Origin: Thermaceae bacterium
GTDB taxonomy: Bacteria; Deinococcota; Deinococci; Deinococcales; Marinithermaceae
Reading direction: 5' to 3'
Length of the DNA: 10,315 nt
Assembly (NCBI GenBank): GCA_015490435.1
Contig: WFXV01000096.1
Coordinates: 1 to 10,315 of the forward strand
Shown here: positions 1-5,968 of the stretch, in pieces
Layout of the letters: each line of letters starts with the position of its first letter
How positions within the stretch are numbered: the first letter of the stretch is position 1
Position numbers and translations under genes: made by a program
The notes under the pieces: model-generated
What the model was told of the DNA's origin: nothing
Database searches by the model: none
The model's input: only the letters and a program-made list of their open reading frames with translations

Positions 1-742
1 CCATCAACCGGGCCAGGGTGCGGCGGTTGGCCCGGCGGGCGTCCAGGGTGGCGACCACCCGCCCCTGCCGCAGCACGGTGACCCGGTCGGCGACCGCCAG
101 CACCTCCTCGAGCTTGTGGGTGATGAAGATCACCGCGTGGCCCTCGGCCTTCATGCGCTCGAGCACCCGGAAAAGCCCCCGCGCCTCCTGGGGGGTGAGG
201 ACGCTGGTGGGCTCGTCGAGCATCAAGAGGGTGGCGTCTCGGACCAGCACCTTCAGGATCTCGACCCTTTGCTGCTCGCCGGCGGAGAGCTGCCAGACGT
301 AGGCCTCGGGGTCCACCGGCAGGCCGTAGCGCTCCCCGAGCTCCCGAATCCGGGGGGCGAGCACCCGCGCCGGCTGGTAGAAGGGAAGGCCCCTAAGACC
401 GAGCGCCACGTTCTCGGCCACGGTGTGCTTCTTGACCAGGAGGAAGTGCTGGGGCACGAGCCCGATCCCGAGCCTGAGCGCGTCGCGGGGCGAGCGGAGC
501 GCCACCGGCTTCCCCCGCACCCGGATCTCGCCCTCGTCGGGCTCGAGGAGCCCGTAGAGGATCGAGACCAAGGTGCTCTTCCCGGCGCCGTTTTCGCCGA
601 GGAGCGCGTGCACCTCACCGGGACAGACGGTAAGGCTCACGCGGTCGTTGGCGACCACCCCGGGAAAGCGCTTGGTGAGGTTCTTGACTTCGAGGAACGG
701 CGGCTGGCCTTGGCAAAGCGATGACGCTTCGGCCTCGTCCAC
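1..742 (-). CDS. ABC transporter ATP-binding protein, BMP/nucleoside (simple sugar) type, 3' end outside window
   Basis: This is the N-terminal half (about 247 codons) of a cytoplasmic ATPase that powers uptake. The first nucleotide-binding domain is complete in its motifs: Walker A GENGAGKST at residues 49-57, Q-loop Q98 in a LVPQHF context, signature LSAGEQQRVEIL from 152, Walker B LLMLDEPT from 172, and the H-loop histidine 209 in FITHK. The GEQQRVEILK signature and the LTPQEA stretch after Walker B are typical of the double-domain ATPases of nucleoside (BMP-family, NupO/YufO-like) and related simple-sugar importers of about 500 residues, so a second ATPase domain should lie beyond the left edge. 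The exact substrate cannot be told; purine nucleosides are the best guess. The start is GTG at 742: an in-frame TAG lies 12 nt upstream and no other start codon precedes the domain. A leaderless-type -10 sits 6 nt before it. Confidence 0.93.
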   Translation of the reverse strand, partial: MDEAEASSLCQGQPPFLEVKNLTKRFPGVVANDRVSLTVCPGEVHALLGENGAGKSTLVSILYGLLEPDEGEIRVRGKPVALRSPRDALRLGIGLVPQHFLLVKKHTVAENVALGLRGLPFYQPARVLAPRIRELGERYGLPVDPEAYVWQLSAGEQQRVEILKVLVRDATLLMLDEPTSVLTPQEARGLFRVLERMKAEGHAVIFITHKLEEVLAVADRVTVLRQGRVVATLDARRANRRTLARLM

Positions 743-748
743 GGGGTC

Positions 749-757
749 ATCCTAGCA
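749..757 (-). promoter_or_regulatory. Extended -10 (TGCTAGGAT) of a probable leaderless promoter for the ABC ATPase gene
   Basis: On the minus strand TGC-TAGGAT ends 6 nt before the GTG at 742, so a transcript would begin at or next to the start codon. AGGA within the motif could alternatively act as a Shine-Dalgarno sequence. A weak -35-like TTGCAC lies 16 nt upstream. The same pattern recurs at four other starts in the window, which raises confidence. Confidence 0.55.
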
Positions 758-801
758 GCCGGCTCCGGGGGTGCAAGCCAGTAGAATATAGGGTTAGAAG
801 C

Positions 802-2820
802 TCACTCAGGAAGGCGGGCCTTCGGATAAAAGGCTCGAAATTCCCCCAGTAATGCATCGCGATCCTCAGTGGGAATGCGGCAAAGCGCCCGGCGGCACAA
901 GTAAGCGCGCCCGGCGGAGCGGGAGCGAAGGAGCGGCAGCGTGTCCTCTTCGGCGAAGACCGCGACGGTGAGGGGCGCAAAGAGCGCACGGGCGAAGCCC
1001 TCGAGCTCCGCGGGCCGGGATACCGCGAGCTCGCTGCCCTCCACAAAGAAGAGGTGCGCCCCGAGATGGGCCCCGAACCCCATCGGGCTCCGCGCCATCG
1101 CCGGCCCCAAGCGCGCGGGCGCGGTCTCGGCGGCCCGCTCCCAGCGCTCCTCACCGTAGACCACGCCCAGCCTCAGGAGCAGTTCGACCGCAAGCGCGCT
1201 GCCCGAGGGGTAGGCGCCGTCGGTGGGGTCGGCGGGGCGGCCGAGGGGCGTGGGCTCGAGGCTGTCGAAAAAGCGCCCCTCGGAGGGGTCGAAGAAGCGC
1301 ATCACCGCCTGGGCCATCCGCCGCGCCTCGGCCAGCCAGCGCGCCTCCCCGGTCGCCTGGTGAAGGGCGAGCAACCCGAGCCCCACCGCCGCCTGATCGG
1401 CGAGGTAGGCCTCCTCGCGCAGCTGTCCCCGCGCCCAGGTGTGGCGCACGAGCCCGTCACGGTACATGCGTCCGAGGAGGAACTCGGCGTTCTTGCGGGC
1501 GGCCTCGAGGTAGTCCGACCTCCCCAGCAAGCGACCCGCCTCCGCCAGGGCGTAGAGTGCGAGCCCGTTCCAGTCGGCGAGGATCTTGTCGTCGAGGGCC
1601 GGGCGGGGACGCCGGACGCGGGCCTCGAGAAGCTGCTCCCGCCACTCGGGGCGGGGCTCGCGCACCCTGAGAAGCACGTTCTTCCCTTCCTCCCAGTTCC
1701 CCTCGGGAAGGACCCCGTAGGCCTGGGCAGCGGCCTCCGCCTCGTCCCCCAGCGCCCGGTTCCACGCCTCCCAGGTCCACACGTAGTAAGCCCCCTCGGC
1801 CCCGGGTTCGCCGGCGTCTAGGGCGGAGTAAAAACCCCCCTCTGGGGCGCCCAGCTCGCGGAGCATGAAGTCGAGCGTCTCCTGTGCGACCCGGCGGAAG
1901 CCTTCCTCACCCAGCACCCGCCAGGCCCCGAGGTAGACCCAGGCCAGCTGGGCGTTGTCGTAGAGCATCTTCTCGAAGTGGGGCACCCGCCAGTAGGCGT
2001 CCACGCTGTAGCGGTGGAAGCCCCCTCCGAGCTGGTCGTAGATCCCACCCTCGGCCATCGCCAGGAGGGTGTGCTCGAGCATCTGAGCTGGCTCCTCCTC
2101 GCCGAGCCAGGCCCGCTTCAGGAGGTAGGCGAGGAGCGGCGCCTGGGGAAACTTGGGCGCCCCGCCAAAGCCCCCGTTTTGCGGGTCATAGAAGAAACGA
2201 AGCTCGTCCAGGGCCTCCTCATGCAGCTCCCGGCTGGGGGCGGGGGCGTTCGCGGTGGCGAGCGAAAGCCGCGGCGCCAGCCCGGCCGCGATCCGCTCGG
2301 CCTCAGCGCGCAGCTTCTCCTCGTTCTCGGCCCATTCCCGCGCGACGGCGAGCAGCACCTCGCGGAACGCGGGCCAGCCTCCCCGGCGCTCCTTGGGGAA
2401 GTAGGTGCCCCCGTAGAAGGGTTTGCCCTCCGGGGTCAGGAAGAGGTTCAGGGGCCAGCCCCCAGCGCCACCGCTCATGCGCTGGTAGGCCCGCATGTAA
2501 AGCTGGTCGATGTCGGGCCGCTCCTCCCGGTCGACCTTGATGGAGACGAAGTAGCGGTTCAGGATCTCCGCGGTCTCCGGATCCTCGAAGCTCTCCTTCT
2601 CCATCACGTGGCACCAGTAGCAGGTGGCGTAACCGATCGAGAGGAAAATCGGCTTGTTCTCCCGGCGGGCGCGCTCGAACGCCTCCTCCCTCCAGGGGTA
2701 CCAGTCCACCGGGTTGTCCGCATGCTGCCGGAGGTAGGGGGAGAGTTCACCCGCCAGCCGGTTCATCGCCCACCCCGGTAGCGCCAGGGTCAGGAGCAAG
2801 ACCGCCAGTGCCCGGCGCAC
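802..2820 (-). CDS. YyaL/SSP411-type thioredoxin-domain protein (DUF255) with predicted signal peptide
   Basis: A 672-residue protein of the YyaL/spermatogenesis-associated 20 family. It has an N-terminal thioredoxin-like fold (DUF255) followed by an alpha/alpha-barrel region like those of N-acylglucosamine 2-epimerases; the biochemical role of the family is not settled. Visible marks, numbered from the GTG start: the family N-terminus RLAGELSPYLRQHADNPVDW from about 21, the redox motif CYWCHVM with C67 and C70, GGWPLNLFLTP, then barrel motifs GGFGGAPKFP, VPHFEKMLYDNAQLAW, EGAYYVWT, DDKILADWNGLAL and YPSGSALA. Residues 1-18 (two arginines, a leucine-rich core, then GWA) look like a Sec signal peptide, with mature residue 1 matching the usual family start. 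A cytosolic start at ATG 2766 (654 aa) is the alternative. GTG 2820 is preferred because TAGGGT lies 7 nt upstream. An open frame continues to 3006 but runs antisense into the lipoprotein gene and has no family similarity. Confidence 0.92.
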   Translation of the reverse strand: MRRALAVLLLTLALPGWAMNRLAGELSPYLRQHADNPVDWYPWREEAFERARRENKPIFLSIGYATCYWCHVMEKESFEDPETAEILNRYFVSIKVDREERPDIDQLYMRAYQRMSGGAGGWPLNLFLTPEGKPFYGGTYFPKERRGGWPAFREVLLAVAREWAENEEKLRAEAERIAAGLAPRLSLATANAPAPSRELHEEALDELRFFYDPQNGGFGGAPKFPQAPLLAYLLKRAWLGEEEPAQMLEHTLLAMAEGGIYDQLGGGFHRYSVDAYWRVPHFEKMLYDNAQLAWVYLGAWRVLGEEGFRRVAQETLDFMLRELGAPEGGFYSALDAGEPGAEGAYYVWTWEAWNRALGDEAEAAAQAYGVLPEGNWEEGKNVLLRVREPRPEWREQLLEARVRRPRPALDDKILADWNGLALYALAEAGRLLGRSDYLEAARKNAEFLLGRMYRDGLVRHTWARGQLREEAYLADQAAVGLGLLALHQATGEARWLAEARRMAQAVMRFFDPSEGRFFDSLEPTPLGRPADPTDGAYPSGSALAVELLLRLGVVYGEERWERAAETAPARLGPAMARSPMGFGAHLGAHLFFVEGSELAVSRPAELEGFARALFAPLTVAVFAEEDTLPLLRSRSAGRAYLCRRALCRIPTEDRDALLGEFRAFYPKARLPE

Positions 2821-2827
2821 TTCCCCT

Positions 2828-2836
2828 ACCCTAGCG
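2828..2836 (-). promoter_or_regulatory. -10 element (CGCTAGGGT) of a probable leaderless promoter for the yyaL-type gene
   Basis: TAGGGT (2833-2828 on the minus strand) ends 7 nt before GTG 2820, the spacing expected if transcription starts at the start codon. The preceding triplet is CGC rather than the TGC seen at the other sites. The following AGGGGAA touches the GTG too closely for a good ribosome binding site, which fits leaderless use. No clear -35 is visible. Confidence 0.4.
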
Positions 2837-2891
2837 CGCGCCGGGGCTTGCGAACGGAAAGGGCAGCACAAATCGCCACACTCCTGCCACG

Positions 2892-2919
2892 CCCGACGGG
2901 AAAGCCTGGACACGTCGGG
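2892..2919 (+). promoter_or_regulatory. 7-bp inverted repeat overlapping the lipoprotein Shine-Dalgarno region
   Basis: CCCGACG (2892-2898) and CGTCGGG (2913-2919) form a perfect inverted repeat with a 14-nt spacer in the divergent gap. The right arm covers the first G residues of GGGGAAG (2917-2923), the likely ribosome binding site of the gene starting at 2930. It could be an RNA hairpin that masks the site, a repressor operator, or chance in GC-rich DNA. I see no convincing -10/-35 for the plus strand in this gap. Confidence 0.35.
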
Positions 2920-2929
2920 GAAGTGTAGG

Positions 2930-3775
2930 ATGCTTCGCCACTTGAGAATCTTGCTCCTCCTGCTGGCGCTCGTGGCCTGCCGCCCGGCGCCGGAGACGGT
3001 CGCCATCGCTCCTGGCTTCTACCTGGCCACGGCCGCGGGCGTAGTCCACTATGGCTTCGACGGGAGGCGGACCGACCTCGGCTTCTGCGCCTACGAATGG
3101 CCGTTGCTCGCCCTTGCGGACGGCCTGCTCTACTGCACCGGCCGCGCCAACCTGAACGATCCCATGCCGGAACTTTACGTTTACGATGGCCGCGGGGCTC
3201 AGGTGGCCAGGACCCCGGTGCCGCGCGCGGTGGCCGATTGGTTCGTCACATTCCTCCCGCTCGCAAGCGGACTCATCGCCTACGGGGACAACAAGGACGA
3301 GATCTACCTGGCCGACCGTCAAGGCAATCTGCGGGCGGTGCTTAAGATCAAGGACGCCGCCGACCACGCGTTGCAAAGTCTCAACCTGCTGGAGGTCGAC
3401 GGCAGGCTCTACGCGTCCGAGGACAGGGAGCTTAGGATCCTGGCCTTCGATCTCGCCACCGGAGCGCGACGGGTCGCATTCGACCTGAGCCCGCTGGAGC
3501 TCCTCTGGCCCTCGGGACTGACCCGCGACCCCGAAACCGGCACGTTCTTCGTCTACGCGAAACTGGATAACCGGATCTACCGGCTCCGTCCCGGGCAAGA
3601 CCCGGCGCTCCTGACCCGGCTCCCGGACTACGCTCCACAGCTCGGTTTTGCCCGCGGCACGGTCTACGCCGGCGCCTACGGCGAGACGCTCTTCGCAGTG
3701 GACCTGCGCACCGGTGCGGTGGCGGAGGTGGTCAGCGGGGTGCCCCAGGCCAAGGACTTCGGCGTGGCCCCCTGA
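2930..3775 (+). CDS. Predicted lipoprotein with six beta-propeller-like repeats, function unknown
   Basis: A 281-residue protein I cannot assign to a named family. Residues 1-17 form a lipoprotein signal: RHLR, a run of leucines, then the lipobox LVAC with the acylated cysteine at 17, so it should be anchored on the cell envelope. The rest reads as about six repeats of roughly 40 residues (near 29-51, 59-98, 108-140, 150-186, 194-231, 237-269). Each has the form 'G-x-[ILVF]-Y...[ILVF]-x-x-[FL]-D-x-x-[TGR]-G', for example LYVYDGRG, IYLADRQG, LAFDLATG and LFAVDLRTG. This suggests a six-bladed beta-propeller of NHL/SMP-30-like shape, possibly a binding or scaffold protein. No catalytic motif is evident. 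C53 and C69 could pair. ATG 2930 follows GGGGAAG at 6-nt spacing. It is the only plus-strand gene here, divergent from the yyaL-type gene and convergent with tlyA. It appears somewhat less GC-biased at third codon positions than its neighbours (by eye). Confidence 0.82.
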   Translation: MLRHLRILLLLLALVACRPAPETVAIAPGFYLATAAGVVHYGFDGRRTDLGFCAYEWPLLALADGLLYCTGRANLNDPMPELYVYDGRGAQVARTPVPRAVADWFVTFLPLASGLIAYGDNKDEIYLADRQGNLRAVLKIKDAADHALQSLNLLEVDGRLYASEDRELRILAFDLATGARRVAFDLSPLELLWPSGLTRDPETGTFFVYAKLDNRIYRLRPGQDPALLTRLPDYAPQLGFARGTVYAGAYGETLFAVDLRTGAVAEVVSGVPQAKDFGVAP

Positions 3776-4466
3776 GCCAAAGCCAAAACTCGCGATTTCC
3801 CTGCTTGCCGGGAAGGGGGCTTTCCGCCTCCCCAAGCACCGCGAAGCCGACGGCCCGGGCGGCCTCCGCGACCCGCTGAAGCGCCCGGCGCCAGTCCTCG
3901 GGGGCGGCCACCACCCGCACCCCGGGCCCGAGCTCGAACTGGGGTTTCACCAGCACGAGCGCGTCGGCCCCGGGGGCGAGGGCCTCGAAGAGCGATGGCA
4001 GGAGCTTGGTGCTCGAGATGAAGGAGACATCCATCACTGCGAGCTCCGCCGGCTCTGGGATTGGGATCCCCTCCCGGGCGTTCACCCCCTCCATCGCCAC
4101 CACCCGGGGGTCGCCGGCGAGGCGGGGATGGAGTTGCCCATGCCCCACGTCCACGGCGTAGACCCGCCTCGCCCCGCGCTCGAGGAGGACCTGGGTGAAG
4201 CCCCCGGTGCTCGCCCCCACGTCGAGCGCCACCTTGCCGGCGGGGTCCACGGAAAAGGCCGAAAGCGCCCCGAGGAGCTTGTAGGCCCCCCGACCCACGT
4301 AGCGCTCGAGGGCGAGGAGTTCCACCCGCGCCCCCTCGGCCACCGGGTGGGCGGGCTTTTGCACCACCCGGCCGTCCACCAAAACGAGCCCCCGGCGGAT
4401 CAGGGCCTTTGCCTTCTCCCGGCTCTCGGCGAGCCCCGCCTCCACCAGGTAGCGGTCGAGCCGCAT
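3732..4466 (-). CDS. tlyA: TlyA-family rRNA (cytidine-2'-O)-methyltransferase
   Basis: A 244-residue S-adenosylmethionine-dependent RNA methyltransferase. In characterised members it methylates the 2'-OH of a cytidine in 23S rRNA, and in some also in 16S rRNA, near the subunit interface. An S4 RNA-binding domain opens the protein (MRLDRYLVEAGLAESREKA, through about residue 55), followed by an FtsJ/RrmJ-like Rossmann fold with motif I LDVGASTGGFT at 81-91. The K-D-K-E catalytic set of 2'-O-methyltransferases can be placed at K63 (GAYKLL), D146 (AVMDVSF), K174 (VLVKPQFE) and E226 (GNREFWLWL). The segment after KPQFE lacks the usual GKGGVVRD-like loop. The ATG shares one base with the bpsA stop (TGATG), so translation is probably coupled. 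The last 14 codons and stop overlap the 3' end of the convergent lipoprotein gene. Confidence 0.94.
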   Translation of the reverse strand: MRLDRYLVEAGLAESREKAKALIRRGLVLVDGRVVQKPAHPVAEGARVELLALERYVGRGAYKLLGALSAFSVDPAGKVALDVGASTGGFTQVLLERGARRVYAVDVGHGQLHPRLAGDPRVVAMEGVNAREGIPIPEPAELAVMDVSFISSTKLLPSLFEALAPGADALVLVKPQFELGPGVRVVAAPEDWRRALQRVAEAARAVGFAVLGEAESPLPGKQGNREFWLWLRGPRRSPWPGAPR

Positions 4467-5533
4467 CAGGTCGTGCTCGACTCCTCGTCGAGGTAGATCT
4501 CGCGGAGGTCCTCCTCGGTGAAGGCCAGGTTCTCCCCGCGAAAGCCCGGCAGGGCCTCGATCCGCTGCCAGGAGGAGCGGTACCAGGGCGCCTGGGGCGG
4601 TCTCCGGGTGGGCGCGATCCGGGCCGCCCGGGTCTGGTCGTGATAGGGCCAGATCTCGTAGACGTTGAAGTCCTGCAGGATATCGGTGAGCACCATGCCG
4701 TAGTCGAGGAGCGCGCGCTGGAACTCGGCCCAGCGAAAGAGCGAGGCGTCCCTAAGGGTGAGCCCGAAGTAGCCGGCGCTCCCCGGCGCCTTGAGCGCCG
4801 CGATCCCGCGGGCGATGAAGGCCCTAAAGGCCCGGGGGGTCTCCGGCGGGTCGGTGACGAAGACGTCAAACGCCCCGAGCCACTCCTCGGGGAAGGGATT
4901 TCGGAGGTCGAAGACCCGGGCCTCGGCGTTTTCGATCCCGAGCTCCTGGAAGGCGCGGTTATCGAACGCGATCAGCCGGGGGTCGATGTCCAGGATCAGG
5001 ACCCGCTTCGCCCGCCGGGTGAGGGCGATGGCGAGCCCGGTGAGGTCGTCCTCGGCGGCCAGGACCAAAATCTCCTTGCCGTCGAGGTCGCCCCGGGAGG
5101 CCATGTGCAGCACCCGGGCCACCGTGGTCTCGGGGGTGACGTAGCCCTGGTCGAACTCCTGAACGCTCTCGGGCCGGTCCTTGGCCAGGGCGAGGAAGGT
5201 CTGGTAGAGCGCCCGGTCGGCCCAAAACGGCACCCCCCTCCCCTCGCAGGCGGGGCAGGCGTGCCGCTCGGGCGGCCGGATGCCGAGGGCACGCGCGGCC
5301 TCGCGCCCCGCTTCGGTGAGCACGAGGTCGTCGCCCTGCCGCGCGAGCAGGCCCTCCTCGATGAGGACCTCGACGATCGCCGCCGCCCCCGGCACCGGCA
5401 GGGCGGCCCGGTCCACCACCTGCCAAAAGTCCCCGGTCTGAAGCAGCGCCGAGAGCACCCGAGCCACGCTCCGGCCGTAAAGCCGGACGCCGCTTCGCTC
5501 GCTTGCGCGTTGGGCTAGGGCCTCGAGATCCAC
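4466..5533 (-). CDS. bpsA: N4-bis(aminopropyl)spermidine synthase (branched-chain polyamine synthase)
   Basis: A 355-residue aminopropyltransferase of the BpsA (DUF43) family, known from Thermococcus and Thermus. It adds aminopropyl groups from decarboxylated S-adenosylmethionine to spermidine, giving branched polyamines that protect nucleic acids at high temperature. Visible parts: an N-terminal winged-helix-like region (to about 85), a zinc-knuckle-like CPACEGRG at 93-100, then a Rossmann core with acidic cluster AEDDLTGLAIAL from about 160 (where archaeal BpsA has its catalytic aspartates), VLILDIDPR from about 179, and TDPPET from about 227, followed by LQDFNVYEIWPY. GTG 5533 was chosen because TGCTAAAAT ends 8 nt upstream. 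An in-frame GTG at 5551 would give 361 aa, but it overlaps that promoter element and has no Shine-Dalgarno sequence. The stop overlaps the tlyA start by one base. Confidence 0.93.
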   Translation of the reverse strand: MDLEALAQRASERSGVRLYGRSVARVLSALLQTGDFWQVVDRAALPVPGAAAIVEVLIEEGLLARQGDDLVLTEAGREAARALGIRPPERHACPACEGRGVPFWADRALYQTFLALAKDRPESVQEFDQGYVTPETTVARVLHMASRGDLDGKEILVLAAEDDLTGLAIALTRRAKRVLILDIDPRLIAFDNRAFQELGIENAEARVFDLRNPFPEEWLGAFDVFVTDPPETPRAFRAFIARGIAALKAPGSAGYFGLTLRDASLFRWAEFQRALLDYGMVLTDILQDFNVYEIWPYHDQTRAARIAPTRRPPQAPWYRSSWQRIEALPGFRGENLAFTEEDLREIYLDEESSTT

Positions 5534-5541
5534 GGCGCTGG

Positions 5542-5550
5542 ATTTTAGCA
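5542..5550 (-). promoter_or_regulatory. Extended -10 (TGCTAAAAT) of a probable leaderless promoter for bpsA-tlyA
   Basis: TGC-TAAAAT on the minus strand ends 8 nt before GTG 5533, the best -10 match of the five similar sites. No -35 is recognisable because the upstream 20 bases are the hairpin that follows rsfS. An extended -10 can work without one. It implies bpsA-tlyA has its own transcript. Confidence 0.6.
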
Positions 5551-5581
5551 CAAGGCGAAGGGCCGGCCCCGAGGCCGGCCC
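5551..5581 (-). terminator. Hairpin terminator candidate after rsfS
   Basis: A perfect 9-bp stem, GGGCCGGCC/GGCCGGCCC (5581-5573 with 5568-5560), closes a 4-nt loop 21 nt after the rsfS stop. The 3' tail TTCGCCTTG is only mildly T-rich, so termination may be partial. Its place between rsfS and the bpsA promoter fits the end of the rplU-rsfS unit. Confidence 0.55.
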
Positions 5582-5602
5582 TGCCCCACCTCCCGGGGCC
5601 GG

Positions 5603-5962
5603 CTAAAGGGCGGGCTCGAGCACGATCCGCTCGGCGTCCGCCCAAAGCCCCTCGAGGTCATAGTACTCGCGGGCCTCCGGGCTCATCAGGTGCACCAGGA
5701 GCGGCCCGTAGTTGATGAGCACCCAGCGCGAGGAGGGCCCCTCTACCGACTCCGGCCGCACCCCCATCTCCTCGAGCCCCTCGCGCACGGCCCGCTCCAG
5801 GGCCTCGAGGTGGGGGGTGCTGGTGCCGGTGGCGATCAGGAAGTAGTCGAGGGTGTCGGAAACCCCCCGGAGATCCAGCGCCACGATGTTCTCCGCCTTC
5901 TTTTGGTCGAGGATTCGGTAAACCTCTCGGATCAAGCGATCCACTTCCCTCGGATTCGTCAT
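5603..5962 (-). CDS. rsfS: Ribosomal silencing factor RsfS
   Basis: A 119-residue member of the RsfS/Iojap (DUF143) family, at the usual length. RsfS binds L14 on the 50S subunit and blocks joining with 30S, lowering translation when nutrients are short. Family marks are clear: KKAENIVALDLRG (21-33), DTLDYFLIATGTST (36-49), W80 in RWVLINYGPLLVHLMSPEAR, and YYDLEGLWADA near the C-terminus. The common form of the central motif is WVLIDYGDVVVH, so N84 and P87 are mild departures. The ATG lies 6 nt after the LCP gene stop. The ribosome binding site is poor, but a leaderless-type -10 overlaps the end of the LCP gene, so rsfS may be made both from the operon and from its own transcript. nadD and yqeK nearby is a common arrangement for this gene. 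Confidence 0.95.
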   Translation of the reverse strand: MTNPREVDRLIREVYRILDQKKAENIVALDLRGVSDTLDYFLIATGTSTPHLEALERAVREGLEEMGVRPESVEGPSSRWVLINYGPLLVHLMSPEAREYYDLEGLWADAERIVLEPAL

Positions 5963-5968
5963 CCAAGC

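Noticed and set aside
783..790. TATATT/TATTCT as an AT-rich -10 for the ABC ATPase gene
   Set aside because: No -35 at suitable spacing; the TGCTAGGAT site next to the start is better supported by recurrence elsewhere.
1054..2781. Long plus-strand open frames opposite the yyaL-type gene
   Set aside because: Rich in Gly, Pro, Arg, Glu and His with no domain signature; expected antisense shadows of a GC-rich coding gene.
2821..3006. N-terminal extension of the yyaL-type frame up to 3006
   Set aside because: It runs antisense through the divergent gap and the lipoprotein start, shows no family similarity, and lies beyond a well-supported GTG start.
2831..3835. 334-codon minus-strand open frame opposite the lipoprotein gene
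   Set aside because: The plus-strand frame has a signal peptide, lipobox and repeats, while this frame has no recognisable domain and overlaps the yyaL start region.
3676..4869. 397-codon minus-strand open frame overlapping tlyA and bpsA
   Set aside because: Out of frame with two recognised genes and composed of Arg/Gly/Pro-rich shadow sequence.
4409..5518. 369-codon plus-strand open frame opposite bpsA
   Set aside because: Shadow of bpsA with biased composition, no motif and no ribosome binding site; bpsA itself has clear family motifs.
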